Origin: Tannerella sp. oral taxon 808
GTDB lineage: Bacteria > Bacteroidota > Bacteroidia > Bacteroidales > Tannerellaceae
Direction of reading: 5' to 3'
Length of the DNA: 23,729 nt
Assembly: GCA_002890585.1 (NCBI GenBank)
Contig: MIQB01000028.1
Location: forward strand, 1-23,729
The position numbers were made by a program, and so were the translations under genes. Of this stretch, positions 13,986 to 23,270 are shown one piece after another. A model generated the notes under the pieces. It was not told the DNA's origin. It made no database searches and was given only the letters and a program-made list of their open reading frames with translations. Numbering within the stretch: the stretch's first letter is position 1; each line of letters opens with the position of its first letter.

Positions 13986-15527
13986 ATGGATACCTCATTA
14001 ATTGACTGGTCGCGGGCGCAGTTCGCCCTGACGGCCATCTATCACTGGCTGTTCGTGCCGCTCACACTGGGTCTGGGCGTCGTCATGGCCGTGATGGAGA
14101 CGATCTACGTCCGCACCGGGCGGGCGTTTTGGAAACAGACGACCAAGTTCTGGATGAAGCTCTTCGGCATCAACTTCGCCATCGGCGTGGCCACTGGGCT
14201 GATTCTGGAGTTTGAGTTCGGCACCAACTGGTCGAACTACAGCTGGTTCGTGGGCGACATCTTCGGTGCGCCGCTGGCCATCGAAGGCATTGTGGCCTTC
14301 TTCATGGAGGCCACGTTTGTGGCCGTGATGTACTTCGGGTGGGGCAAGGTGAGCCGCGGCATGCACCTGGCCTCTACGTGGCTGACGGTCGCGGGGGCCA
14401 CGCTCTCGGCGCTGTGGATCCTCGTGGCCAACGCGTGGATGCAGTACCCCGTGGGCATGCAGTTCAACCCCGACACGGTGCGCAACGAGATGTTCGACTT
14501 CTGGGCCGTGGCACTCTCGCCGATGGCCGTGAACAAGTTCCTGCACACGGTGATCTCGTCGTGGGTCTTGGGCGCTGTGTTCGTGGTGGGCGTCAGCAGT
14601 TGGTTCCTGCTGCGCAGTCGGCATCGCGAATTTGCGGTGCAGAGCATACGTGTCGCTGCCATCTTCGGGCTGGTGGCTTCGGGATTGGCCGTCTTGACGG
14701 GCGACGGTTCGGCGTATAACGTGGCGCAGTTTCAGCCCATGAAGCTGGCCGCCATGGAGGGCCTGTATAAGGGCACAAACGGTGCGGGGCTGATCGGCGT
14801 GGGCATCCTGAATCCGGCCAAGCAGTCGCACAACGACGGCGTGGATCCGTTCGTGATGAAGGTGGAGATCCCCTACGCGCTGTCGTTCCTCGCAGAGCGA
14901 GAGAAGGACGCCTTCGTGCCGGGCATCACCGACCTGATCGAGGGCGGATACACGCTGAAGTCGGGCCATCAGGCGCTCTCGGCCGAGGAGCGCATCGCCA
15001 GCGGACGCCTCGCCATCGCGGCGCTGGCTGATTATCGCAAGGCGCTCGCGGCGAAAGATGAGGAGGCGATGCGCACGAGCCGGGCTGTGCTGGAGGAGAA
15101 CTTCCCCAACTTCGGCTATGGCTACATCAAGGATCCGGCGGAGCTGATCCCGCCCGTGGGGCTGACCTTCTACGCGTTTCACGTGATGGTGGCGCTGGGG
15201 GGCTATTTCATACTCATGTTCCTCTTGGTGCTGTGGCTCGGGCGAAAGAACCGGATCGCGTCGCACCGTTGGCTGCAGATCGTCTGCCTCTGGACCATCC
15301 CGTTGGCTTTTGTGGCCAGCCAGTCCGGCTGGATCGTGGCTGAAGCGGGGCGTCAGCCGTGGGTCATCCAAGACCTGATGCCGACGACAGCCGCGGTCTC
15401 GAAGCTGCAGACCGGCTCGGTGCAGCTCACCTTCTTCCTTTTCCTCATTCTCTTCACCGTGCTGTTAGTGGCCGAGCTGCGCATCATGACGCGGGCCATC
15501 AAGCAGGGACCGGACATGGAATCTTAA
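13986..15527 (+). CDS. cydA: Cytochrome bd quinol oxidase subunit I
   Basis: A 513-residue inner-membrane subunit of the high-affinity terminal oxidase, which oxidises quinol and reduces O2 to water. It supports growth at low oxygen and oxygen scavenging. Expected haem ligands are present: His20 (AIYHWLF), His187 (NKFLHTV) and Met401 (FHVMVALG). Proton-path acids Glu100 and Glu108 lie in AIEGIVAFFMEAT. The quinol-loop pair Lys253/Glu258 is in PMKLAAMEG, and the GRQPW motif is at 455-459. Length is near that of E. coli CydA. It is the second gene of the DUF4492-cydA-cydB operon, and cydB follows after 18 bp. Confidence 0.97.
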   Translation: MDTSLIDWSRAQFALTAIYHWLFVPLTLGLGVVMAVMETIYVRTGRAFWKQTTKFWMKLFGINFAIGVATGLILEFEFGTNWSNYSWFVGDIFGAPLAIEGIVAFFMEATFVAVMYFGWGKVSRGMHLASTWLTVAGATLSALWILVANAWMQYPVGMQFNPDTVRNEMFDFWAVALSPMAVNKFLHTVISSWVLGAVFVVGVSSWFLLRSRHREFAVQSIRVAAIFGLVASGLAVLTGDGSAYNVAQFQPMKLAAMEGLYKGTNGAGLIGVGILNPAKQSHNDGVDPFVMKVEIPYALSFLAEREKDAFVPGITDLIEGGYTLKSGHQALSAEERIASGRLAIAALADYRKALAAKDEEAMRTSRAVLEENFPNFGYGYIKDPAELIPPVGLTFYAFHVMVALGGYFILMFLLVLWLGRKNRIASHRWLQIVCLWTIPLAFVASQSGWIVAEAGRQPWVIQDLMPTTAAVSKLQTGSVQLTFFLFLILFTVLLVAELRIMTRAIKQGPDMES

Positions 15528-15545
15528 CCCTTAGCACATCGTCTC

Positions 15546-16697
15546 ATGGATATAACGTATAGCTTTCTTCAACACTACTGGTGGTTGCTCGTGTCGCTGC
15601 TTGGCGCGCTGTTGGTGTTCCTCATGTTCGTACAGGGCGGGCAGTCGCTGCTCTTCACCGTCGGCCGCACGGAGCGGCAACAAAAGCTGCTGATCAACTC
15701 CATCGGCCGCAAGTGGGAGTTCACGTTCACGACGCTCGTGACCTTCGGCGGCGCCTTCTTCGCCTCCTTCCCGCTGTTTTACTCCACCAGCTTCGGCGGA
15801 GCCTATTGGGTGTGGACGATCATCCTGCTGTGCTTCGTGCTGCAGGCCGTATCGTATGAGTTTCAGGCTAAGCGGGGCAACCTACTCGGCAAACGCACGT
15901 ATCAAGTCTTCCTCTTCATCAATGGTGTCGTGGGCCCGCTCTTGTTGGGCACGGCCGTAGGCACATTCTTCAGCGGCGCCTCGTTCGTCGTCGATCGCGT
16001 ACAACTAACGGATATCGGTATGCCGGTCATCTCGCGTTGGGCCACGCCGTGGCACGGGCTCGAGGCTGCGCTCGTGGTGTGGAACCTGCTCCTTGGCGCA
16101 TCCGTCTTCTTCCTCTCCCGCGTGCTGGCGCTGCTCTACTTCATCAACAACATCCGCGATGAGGAGGTGAACGCCGCTTGTCGCCGCCGCCTACCCATCG
16201 AGGCTGTGGCCTTCCTGGTGGTCTTCCTGCCCTTCGTGGGTCACCTGCTCATGGCCGACGGTTTCGCTGTTGATCCGTCGACGGGCAACATCTTCATGGA
16301 ACCGCACAAATACCTCAACAATCTCGTGCAGATGCCACTCGTGGCGGTGCTCTTCTTGGTCGGAGTTGTGGGAGTACTCTTCGGCATCGGCCGGACGATC
16401 TTCTCCGCCACATGCACGAAAGGCATTTGGTCAGCCGGGGCAGGCACCGTCCTGACCGTTCTCGCGCTGCTGCTCACGGCCGGCTGGAACAACACGGCTT
16501 ACTACCCCTCGACGGTCGATTTGCAGAGCTCGCTGACCATCGTCAACAGTTCGTCGAGCGAGTTCACGCTGCGGACGATGATGTACGTATCGTTCCTCAT
16601 CCCCTTCGTCTTGGCTTACATCTTCTACATCTGGCGCGCGCTGGATCTGCACAAGATCAACGACCAAGAGATGAAGGAAGGAGAGCACACGTATTGA
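15546..16697 (+). CDS. cydB: Cytochrome bd quinol oxidase subunit II
   Basis: A 383-residue polytopic partner of CydA with eight or nine hydrophobic segments. The N terminus (HYWWLLVSLLGALLVFLMFV) and QGGQSLLF, then GRKWEFTFTTLVTFGGAFFASFP, match CydB. The enzyme needs CydA, CydB and haem from elsewhere; the CydDC exporter genes are not in this window. The ATG is 18 bp after the cydA stop. A hairpin at 16717-16748 follows the stop and may end the operon. Confidence 0.96.
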   Translation: MDITYSFLQHYWWLLVSLLGALLVFLMFVQGGQSLLFTVGRTERQQKLLINSIGRKWEFTFTTLVTFGGAFFASFPLFYSTSFGGAYWVWTIILLCFVLQAVSYEFQAKRGNLLGKRTYQVFLFINGVVGPLLLGTAVGTFFSGASFVVDRVQLTDIGMPVISRWATPWHGLEAALVVWNLLLGASVFFLSRVLALLYFINNIRDEEVNAACRRRLPIEAVAFLVVFLPFVGHLLMADGFAVDPSTGNIFMEPHKYLNNLVQMPLVAVLFLVGVVGVLFGIGRTIFSATCTKGIWSAGAGTVLTVLALLLTAGWNNTAYYPSTVDLQSSLTIVNSSSSEFTLRTMMYVSFLIPFVLAYIFYIWRALDLHKINDQEMKEGEHTY

Positions 16698-16716
16698 ATG
16701 GAGAATGAAGCTGATG

Positions 16717-16748
16717 CTGTAGGGACGAAAGATTTTTCGTCCCTACAG
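16717..16748 (+). terminator. Perfect 14-bp palindromic hairpin after cydB
   Basis: CTGTAGGGACGAAA (16717-16730) and its exact complement (16735-16748) enclose a GATT loop, 19 bp after the cydB stop. There is no T-tract after the stem, so it may be a mobile-type palindrome that also works as a transcript end. A related, degenerate copy lies at 23271-23301. Confidence 0.7.
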
Positions 16749-16833
16749 TCCCCAACATGGCGAGCAATTCACTGCAGTATGATTTAGGCGTAAAACCGTG
16801 TAGTGGCGCGCCGCCGAGGCATAAAAACCTTCA

Positions 16834-16864
16834 CTTGGATGGGAAAAATATCTATCTACTTTTG
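16834..16864 (+). promoter_or_regulatory. Promoter of the DUF6242 gene
   Basis: CTTG (16834-16837, one mismatch to TTTG), exactly 19 bp, then TACTTTTG (16857-16864, exact TAnnTTTG). The start codon at 16894 is 29 bp downstream of the -7 box. Confidence 0.65.
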
Positions 16865-16893
16865 CCCCTCGTTGAAAAAAAAGAACTGTGTAA

Positions 16894-18279
16894 ATGAGAA
16901 ATAACGGTTTACGATCGGCGATTGTCGGGAGCTTAGCGGTGCTTGTTTTGTCGTCATGCCTGAAGGAAGAAAACCAACGGACAGCGCCGGAGTGGCGGAA
17001 GAAGAACTGCCAGATCGCCTCCTTCTCGCTGAAGGATGCAGCCAAGGCTAAGGACACCATCGCCGGTCTTAGCCAAGTGACTTTCACTATCGACCAATTG
17101 CAGGGGGAAATCTATAACACGGATTCACTGCCTTACGGCACACGGATCACCCACAAGCTGGCCTGCCAGATCACTTACGACGATGTCATAAGCCCCTCGC
17201 GCGTGGAATTCATGCCGGAGGCGACTGGCAAACGCATCTCCGGGCGGGATGCTGATTCGATCGATTTCTCGCGCCCGGTCCGCATCTACATCACCTCTTA
17301 CGATCGCACCGAGGCCAAGACGTACACGGTGCGCCTGAATGTGCATCAGCAAGACCCCGACTCGATGGTATGGCTGCATACCTATCCACTGCTCGGCCAC
17401 GGCAGCATCGTGGAGGAACGCGCTCTGGCCGACGCCGGCACCTATCTACTCTTTGCCCGTACGGCCGAAGGGCTGCGCATCTATCGCGCTACAGCCGCGC
17501 TGAACTGGACGACGCTTACCCTCTCCGGGCTACCCACAGGCAAGACGCTGCGCGCGGCACAGGCTACCGTCTTTCGCCATACCTATTATATACATAGCAC
17601 AGACGGCACGCTCTATCGTTCCTCCAATGGTGCTGCGTGGGTCACCGTCACGGGGGCGCCTACCATCGAATGCCTGTTAGGTGCTGTCGACACGGTAGCA
17701 TACACCACGCGCCCCGTAGCACTGGCTGCCATCGTCCGAAGTGGCGATTCGCTTCGCTTTGCATCGATGGATGCAGCAGGCGTGTGGACAATGGGCGAGG
17801 TTGTTCCTGCAACCTTTCCCACCTCTGGCTTCGGCTGCACGAGCTATGAAGCGGCACACCGTAGGCACCTGCTGCTCGTAGGCGGACAGCAACGCAACGG
17901 CAGCCTGACGAATCGCGCGTGGGAAACAACCGACGGTCGTACGTGGGTGTGCCTAAACGAAAACACGACACCCGGCCTTCCTGCCTTGGAGGGCGCTGCG
18001 GTGGCCATGTATGATGGCAAGATCTACTTAGTGGGCGGCATCAATGCTGCAAAGTCTGCATCGCGGACGCTCTATCTCTCGTCTGACCGAGGCGCAACGT
18101 GGAGCGTAGCCGCACGAAAGCTCATGCTGCCCGACGACTTCCGTGCGCGCGGCTATGCGGCGCCCATGGTGACCACGGACGGCTACCTAATCCTCATTGG
18201 TGGACGCACCACCCGCGAAGGCACCATGATGGATGAAATGTGGCGCGGACGCATCAATCGGCTGGGCTACGGGCAATAA
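16894..18279 (+). CDS. DUF6242 lipoprotein with Kelch-like propeller
   Basis: A 461-residue predicted lipoprotein: the signal peptide ends LVLSSC, lipidated Cys22. Residues 35-155 match DUF6242 as I know it from Bacteroidota (GLSQVTFTIDQLQGEIYNTD, SLPYGTRI, DSIDFSRPVRIYITSYD, NVHQQDPDSMVW). Residues 160-461 are a beta-propeller-like region with repeated blades such as LLLVGGQQRNGSLTNRAWET and KIYLVGGINAA, ended by LILIGGRTT. It has no catalytic residues I recognise and may be structural or glycan-binding. It stands at the head of the uppS-bamA-ompH cluster, as is common in the order, which hints at a role in the cell envelope. Function is unknown. Confidence 0.85.
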   Translation: MRNNGLRSAIVGSLAVLVLSSCLKEENQRTAPEWRKKNCQIASFSLKDAAKAKDTIAGLSQVTFTIDQLQGEIYNTDSLPYGTRITHKLACQITYDDVISPSRVEFMPEATGKRISGRDADSIDFSRPVRIYITSYDRTEAKTYTVRLNVHQQDPDSMVWLHTYPLLGHGSIVEERALADAGTYLLFARTAEGLRIYRATAALNWTTLTLSGLPTGKTLRAAQATVFRHTYYIHSTDGTLYRSSNGAAWVTVTGAPTIECLLGAVDTVAYTTRPVALAAIVRSGDSLRFASMDAAGVWTMGEVVPATFPTSGFGCTSYEAAHRRHLLLVGGQQRNGSLTNRAWETTDGRTWVCLNENTTPGLPALEGAAVAMYDGKIYLVGGINAAKSASRTLYLSSDRGATWSVAARKLMLPDDFRARGYAAPMVTTDGYLILIGGRTTREGTMMDEMWRGRINRLGYGQ

Positions 18280-18289
18280 AAGGTGAACG

Positions 18290-18297
18290 TAATTTTG
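18290..18297 (+). promoter_or_regulatory. Bacteroidota -7 box before the DUF6089 gene
   Basis: TAATTTTG matches TAnnTTTG exactly and sits 52 bp upstream of the ATG at 18350. No -33 match is seen at 19 bp. The DUF6089-uppS-bamA-ompH genes may therefore have their own start in addition to read-through from DUF6242. Confidence 0.4.
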
Positions 18298-18349
18298 AAT
18301 CACATTTTGCGTTAGGGAGAAAGTGTAATGACCGTAACAATCCAGAATA

Positions 18350-19072
18350 ATGATGTCAGCAGCTTTCTTTCGGCACCTCGCGGCGGGGATGCTCTTCGTC
18401 GCGTCGTGCGCGTCGGCCTTTTCGCAGGAATACAAATACGAGATCGGAGGCATGGGCGGCGGTGCGTTTTATATGGGGGATGTGAATAAGAATACGCCGC
18501 TGAAGGGTCTGAATCCATCTTTGGGGTTAGTGTTTCGTTATAACGCCAACTTCCGCATCGCTTTCAAGGGCGGCCTAACATGGGCACAGCTCTCAGGCAG
18601 CACGGACGGCGTAAAGAATGCGTTCCCCGGTGGCATGCAAACGTCCTTCACGCGCAACGTGGTGGACGTAGGCGGACAATTTGAATTCAACTTCTTCCCC
18701 TACAGCGACAAGTTCGCATACCTCAATACGGTACGTTTCTCGCCTTACCTCCTGATCGGTCTCGGTGGCACAGTAGCCTCCGGCTCCGGTCGTACGTTTG
18801 GCGCGCTGAACCTGCCCTTCGGTGCGGGCATCAAATACAAACTTCGCAACCGCATCAACGTCGGCGCGGAGCTATCGATTCACAAGGTATTAGGCGACGG
18901 ATTGGACAATGCGGAGCTGAATGATCCATATCACATCGGAAGCAGCGTAATGAAAAACCAAGACTGGTACGTGCTGACAACGCTCTCCCTGACATGGGAC
19001 TTCGGGCCGCGCAACCGTAAATGCAACAGCGCAAAGGGAATTGAGGCGTTGATGGGATTGTCGAAACACTGA
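18350..19072 (+). CDS. DUF6089 family outer-membrane beta-barrel-like protein
   Basis: A 240-residue exported protein. The signal peptide (residues 1 to about 25) is followed by YKYEIGGMGGGAFYMGDVN, LGLVFRYNANFRIAFKGGL, VDVGGQFEFNFFPYSD, FSPYLLIGLGG and LPFGAGIKYKLRNRINVGAEL. Alternating hydrophobic and polar strands of this kind make a small outer-membrane barrel. These match DUF6089, usually found before uppS and bamA. A VASC at residues 17-20 resembles a lipobox, but the barrel fold makes ordinary cleavage near residue 25 more likely. The start may be 18350 or the next codon, 18353. Function is unknown, and it is probably itself a BamA client. Confidence 0.82.
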   Translation: MMSAAFFRHLAAGMLFVASCASAFSQEYKYEIGGMGGGAFYMGDVNKNTPLKGLNPSLGLVFRYNANFRIAFKGGLTWAQLSGSTDGVKNAFPGGMQTSFTRNVVDVGGQFEFNFFPYSDKFAYLNTVRFSPYLLIGLGGTVASGSGRTFGALNLPFGAGIKYKLRNRINVGAELSIHKVLGDGLDNAELNDPYHIGSSVMKNQDWYVLTTLSLTWDFGPRNRKCNSAKGIEALMGLSKH

Positions 19073-19095
19073 CACGAAACATTGAAAAACAAAGC

Positions 19096-19839
19096 ATGTC
19101 GTTGATAGAACAGATTGACCGCAACCGATTGCCACAGCATGTGGCCATCATCATGGATGGGAACGGCCGATGGGCGCAAGCGCGCGGCGAAGATCGCAGC
19201 ATGGGGCACCGCGAGGGTGTCGTCTCCGTACGCAAGGTGGTGGAGGCGGCCGTGGCTATTGGCCTGCGTTACCTGACGATCTACACCTTCTCCACCGAGA
19301 ACTGGAACCGCCCCGAAGCGGAGGTGCATGCCTTGATGGCGCTCATGGTCGCAGCCATCCAACGCGAGACGCCTGACTTGATGAAGAATAACGTCCGGCT
19401 GCAAGCCATCGGTGACTTAAACAGGTTGCCTGCCGAGGTGCACACCTCACTCGATGCATGTCTGCGGGCGACGTCCGGCAATACAGGTACGACGCTCGTA
19501 TTGGCACTAAGCTATTCGGCACGTTGGGAGATTCTGAACGCCACGAAAGAGCTGGCAGCTGAGGTCTGTGACGGCCACCTACAGCCAGAGGACGTGACGG
19601 AGGAGATGTTCTCTCTACACCTTACCACTCGCCTCTTGCCCGATCCCGACCTGATGATCCGCACGGGCGGCGAACAACGCATTAGCAACTTCCTGCTCTG
19701 GCAGCTCTCCTACGCCGAGCTTTATTTCACCGACACGTATTGGCCCGATTTCAGAGAAGAGGAATTATACAAGGCGATCTTGGACTACCAGCACCGCGAA
19801 CGGCGCTTCGGCAAGACCGGTGAGCAACTAAACAAATAA
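19096..19839 (+). CDS. uppS: Undecaprenyl diphosphate synthase (isoprenyl transferase)
   Basis: A 247-residue cis-prenyltransferase that condenses farnesyl diphosphate with isopentenyl diphosphate to make the C55 lipid carrier for peptidoglycan and surface glycans. The signature HVAIIMDGNGRWAQARG holds the catalytic Asp21. GHREGV and the Trp-rich TFSTENWNRP follow. The IPP-binding motif is RTGGEQRISNFLLWQLSYAE, starting at Arg189. Length is normal. It sits 23 bp after the DUF6089 gene and 19 bp before bamA, so these three are likely co-transcribed. Confidence 0.97.
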   Translation: MSLIEQIDRNRLPQHVAIIMDGNGRWAQARGEDRSMGHREGVVSVRKVVEAAVAIGLRYLTIYTFSTENWNRPEAEVHALMALMVAAIQRETPDLMKNNVRLQAIGDLNRLPAEVHTSLDACLRATSGNTGTTLVLALSYSARWEILNATKELAAEVCDGHLQPEDVTEEMFSLHLTTRLLPDPDLMIRTGGEQRISNFLLWQLSYAELYFTDTYWPDFREEELYKAILDYQHRERRFGKTGEQLNK

Positions 19840-19858
19840 GAACCGATACAGTATATAT

Positions 19859-22600
19859 ATGTGTATGCAGAAGAGAATACGCTTGATGGCAGCGGCCCTG
19901 TTGGTGGGCCTCATGACGATGAGTCAGGCAGTGCAGGCACAGGTGGATAGCACCGCGGCCATGCACACCGGGACGGTGCTTTCGGACTTCATGCCGACGG
20001 ACACGACAAACGCTGCGCCGACAGATACGACAGGCAAAGTGCCCACCATCTCCTACTCACTGACGCCAAAACGCTATACCATCGCCGGCATCCAAGTGAC
20101 CGGCACCAAGAACTACGACGATTTCATCCTGATTGGCTTCTCCGGCCTCTCCGTCGGTGACGAGGTGTCTATTCCAGGCGATGAGATCTCGGATGCGGTG
20201 CGGCGCTTCTGGAAGCACGGGCTGTTTTCTGACGTGAAGATCTTAGCCACCCGCATCCAGGGCGATAAGGTGTGGTTAGAGATCCGCCTAAAGCAGCGTC
20301 CGCGTATCTCGGAGATCCACTATAACGGCGTGAAGAAGAGCGAACGAGAAGACCTCGAGGCAAAGCTCGGTCTGCGCAAGGGGCACCAGATCACGCCGAA
20401 CGTGATGGATCGTGCAAAAACGCTCATCAAGAAATACTTCGACGGTAAGGGGTTCAAGAACGTAGAGGTGGAGATCGAACAACGTGAGGACGCTGGGAAA
20501 GAGGGCGAGGTGATTGTGGACGTGAACATCGACAAGAACCAGAAGACGAAGATTCGCGAGATCCACCTCAACGGAAATCACGCCCTCTCCGACATCACAC
20601 TGAAAAAAGCGATGAAGAAGACGAATGAGAAGTTCAACCTCAAGAAACGCTTCCGCACCAGTTGGCTGGAACTCTTCAGCACGAAGAAATTCACCAGCGA
20701 AGAGTATGACAATGACAAAAAAAACCTCATCGACAAATACAACGAGTACGGCTATCGCGATGCCACCATTACAACAGACAGCGTCGTGCCTGTGGACAAT
20801 AAGTACGTCGACATCTACCTGAATATTGACGAGGGCGACCGCTATTATCTGAAGGACATCCGCTTCGTGGGCAACACAAAGTATCCCACCGAACAACTCG
20901 CCACGCTGCTGAACATGAAGGCTGGAGACGTTTACAACCAAAAGAAATTGCAGGAGCGCCTACAGTCTGACGACGATGCCGTCTCGAACATCTACTACAA
21001 CAACGGCTACCTCTTCTTCTACGCCGACCCCGTTGAGGTGGAAGTGGAGAACGACTCCATCTCGCTCGAAATCCGCATACAGGAAGGGCCGCAGGCTACG
21101 ATCAACAAGGTCATCATCAACGGCAACGATCGCCTTTATGAGAACAATATCCGCCGTGAGTTGCGCACCAAGCCAGGACAGCTCTTCAGCCGAGACGACC
21201 TGATCCGTTCGGCGCGTGAGATCGCGCAGACGGGCCATTTCGATCCGGAAAAGATGAACCCCGAACCCATCCCTAATCCAGACAACGGAACGGTGGACAT
21301 CCGCTATAACCTCGTCTCCAAAGCCAGCGACCAGATCGAGTTATCGGCCGGCTGGGGACCGGGCGGATTGCTTGGGCGCGTAGGATTGAAGTTCAATAAC
21401 TTCTCCATACGTAACCTGCTGCACCCCGGCACCTACCGCGGCATCATCCCCCAAGGCGACGGCCAAACCTTCACCCTTAACGGGCAGACGAGTGGAAAAT
21501 ATTACCAGTCGTATAGCATCTCCTTCCTCGACCCCTGGTTCGGCGGCAAGCGCCCGAACACCCTTTCCGTCAGCGCCTCCTATGCAAAGTTCACGGGGCA
21601 GAGCCGGCAGTATTTCAATCGCGAATACAGCCAATACTTAGCCAACTCGTACTACTACAATGGCATCTACGGGCGTAACAATTACAACAACAATGGCATC
21701 TTCGAGCGGGCGTACGATCCGAGCAAATACTTCGAGATGGTAGGCGTCAGCGTGGGTTTTGGCAAGCGCCTCAATTGGCCCGACGACTATTTCTACACCA
21801 TGCTCACGCTTTCCTATCAGCTGTATCATATGCACGACTATCCATACTTCGATGTAGCTAACGGCGTCTGCCATAAGATCAACTTCGACCTGAGCCTACA
21901 GCGTAACTCGATCGACAACCCGATCTATACGCGTTACGGGTCGCAGTTCTCGGCTTCCGTTTCTTTCACGCCGCCTTACTCGCTGTTCGACGGAAAGGAC
22001 TACTCCAAGATCAACGACCCGGCCCAGCGGCATAAGCTGATCGAATACCACAAGTGGAAGTTCCAATCCAAGATGTTCTTCCCGCTGACGCCTCTGCCGC
22101 AAAACAACGGCCCGAAGCGTACACCGGTATTGATGTCGCGCGTGGAATACGGCTTCTTAGGCTATTACAACAAGCATAAAGTATCTCCCTTCGACGCCTT
22201 CCAAATGGGTGGCGATGGCATGTCGGGCTACACCAACTACGGCTACCCCACGGAGTTGATTGCCTTGCGCGGCTACGAGAACAACTCGATAGCTGGCAAC
22301 AACACTGTGCCCTACGGCTACGCCTACACCCGCCTGTCGATGGAGCTGCGCTACCCGCTCATCCTCGAGCCCTCATCCACCATCTACGCGCTGGCCTTCG
22401 TCGAGGGTGGCAACGCATGGGGATCGGTACGCGACTTCAACCCGTTCGACCTGAAGCGTTCGGCCGGCGTCGGAGCACGCATCTTCCTGCCCATGATCGG
22501 CATGATCGGCATCGACTGGGCCTATGGCTTCGACCGGCCTTTCGGAACTACGCGGCGGGGCGGCAGCCAAATCCATTTCTATTTGGGACAAGAATTTTGA
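19859..22600 (+). CDS. bamA: Outer-membrane protein assembly factor BamA
   Basis: A 913-residue Omp85 protein that inserts beta-barrel proteins into the outer membrane. The signal peptide ends near AVQA (24-27), and residues 28-70 are a Thr-rich low-complexity linker. Five POTRA domains follow at roughly 73-146, 148-226, 231-325, 331-409 and 412-486. POTRA3 carries a Bacteroidota-type insert. The barrel (about 490-913) ends in Phe913 (HFYLGQEF). The conserved loop-6 motif appears as LRGY with Arg804. It is about 100 residues longer than E. coli BamA, mainly through the N-terminal linker and barrel loops. The start is ATG 19859 or, equally possible, ATG 19865. Confidence 0.96.
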   Translation: MCMQKRIRLMAAALLVGLMTMSQAVQAQVDSTAAMHTGTVLSDFMPTDTTNAAPTDTTGKVPTISYSLTPKRYTIAGIQVTGTKNYDDFILIGFSGLSVGDEVSIPGDEISDAVRRFWKHGLFSDVKILATRIQGDKVWLEIRLKQRPRISEIHYNGVKKSEREDLEAKLGLRKGHQITPNVMDRAKTLIKKYFDGKGFKNVEVEIEQREDAGKEGEVIVDVNIDKNQKTKIREIHLNGNHALSDITLKKAMKKTNEKFNLKKRFRTSWLELFSTKKFTSEEYDNDKKNLIDKYNEYGYRDATITTDSVVPVDNKYVDIYLNIDEGDRYYLKDIRFVGNTKYPTEQLATLLNMKAGDVYNQKKLQERLQSDDDAVSNIYYNNGYLFFYADPVEVEVENDSISLEIRIQEGPQATINKVIINGNDRLYENNIRRELRTKPGQLFSRDDLIRSAREIAQTGHFDPEKMNPEPIPNPDNGTVDIRYNLVSKASDQIELSAGWGPGGLLGRVGLKFNNFSIRNLLHPGTYRGIIPQGDGQTFTLNGQTSGKYYQSYSISFLDPWFGGKRPNTLSVSASYAKFTGQSRQYFNREYSQYLANSYYYNGIYGRNNYNNNGIFERAYDPSKYFEMVGVSVGFGKRLNWPDDYFYTMLTLSYQLYHMHDYPYFDVANGVCHKINFDLSLQRNSIDNPIYTRYGSQFSASVSFTPPYSLFDGKDYSKINDPAQRHKLIEYHKWKFQSKMFFPLTPLPQNNGPKRTPVLMSRVEYGFLGYYNKHKVSPFDAFQMGGDGMSGYTNYGYPTELIALRGYENNSIAGNNTVPYGYAYTRLSMELRYPLILEPSSTIYALAFVEGGNAWGSVRDFNPFDLKRSAGVGARIFLPMIGMIGIDWAYGFDRPFGTTRRGGSQIHFYLGQEF

Positions 22601-22610
22601 GGCAAATAAT

Positions 22611-22640
22611 CGGGGGCGGATCTCTCAGCGTCCACCCCCG
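22611..22640 (+). other. Hairpin between bamA and ompH
   Basis: CGGGGGCGGA (22611-22620) and TCCACCCCCG (22631-22640) pair over 10 bp with one mismatch around a 10-base loop. It starts 10 bp after the bamA stop and has no T-tract. It could attenuate or process the transcript so that ompH is expressed at a level different from bamA. Confidence 0.55.
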
Positions 22641-22691
22641 TCAACATGTATCTATATCACGACAACCCTAATTTTTAATGTGCATAAAGCG

Positions 22692-23210
22692 ATGAAAAGG
22701 AAAAGTATTTTGATGATCGGTATGGTGCTGCTGTTCTCGGTAGCATCGATGGCGCAGAAGTTCGCCTTGGTAGACATGGAGTATATCCTGAAGAATATCC
22801 CGGCGTATGAGATGACGAACGAACAGCTGACGCAGCTCTCGAAGAAATGGCAGAACGAAGTGGAGGCCATCCAGCAGGAGGCGCAGAACATGTACAAGAA
22901 GTACCAAAGCGACCTCGTCTTCCTCTCAGCCGAGATGAAGACGAAGCGCGAGGAAGAGATCGTGAAGAAGGAACAAGCTGCGCAAGACTTGAAGCGCAAA
23001 TACTTCGGTGCCGAGGGTGAGCTGTATAAGAAGCGCGAAAGCCTGATGAAGCCCATCCAGGATGAGATCTACAAGGCCGTGAAGGACATCGCTAACGACA
23101 AAGGCTACCAGATGGTCATCGACCGCGCCTCGGCTGGCAGCATGATCTTCGCCTCGCCACGGATCGACATCAGCAACGAAGTGCTAACCAAACTCGGATA
23201 CGCGAAGTAG
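22692..23210 (+). CDS. skp: OmpH/Skp family periplasmic chaperone
   Basis: A 172-residue exported protein. Signal peptidase cleavage is expected after Ala21 (FSVASMA). FALVDMEYILKNIPAYEM starts the OmpH fold. Residues 40-120 are strongly charged helices (KKWQNEVEAIQQEAQNMYKK, EEEIVKKEQAAQDLKRK) forming the coiled-coil tentacles of the trimer. The C-terminal part, DKGYQMVIDRASAGSMIF, returns to the body domain. Skp holds unfolded outer-membrane proteins on their way to BamA, which is encoded directly upstream. I chose the ATG at 22692 because it opens the signal peptide; the frame is open further upstream but only over the bamA end. Bacteroidota often carry a second ompH after this one; none is seen here. 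Confidence 0.93.
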   Translation: MKRKSILMIGMVLLFSVASMAQKFALVDMEYILKNIPAYEMTNEQLTQLSKKWQNEVEAIQQEAQNMYKKYQSDLVFLSAEMKTKREEEIVKKEQAAQDLKRKYFGAEGELYKKRESLMKPIQDEIYKAVKDIANDKGYQMVIDRASAGSMIFASPRIDISNEVLTKLGYAK

Positions 23211-23270
23211 AGGAAACGGAAAAGGAGAAATGAAAAACGATAGCCATAAGGGCATAAATCGTGTGGACGG

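Noticed and set aside
13998..15371. Long open frame on the minus strand opposite cydA
   Set aside because: It is the antisense shadow of a GC-rich gene. The translation is His- and Arg-rich with no domain, while the cydA strand has all catalytic residues.
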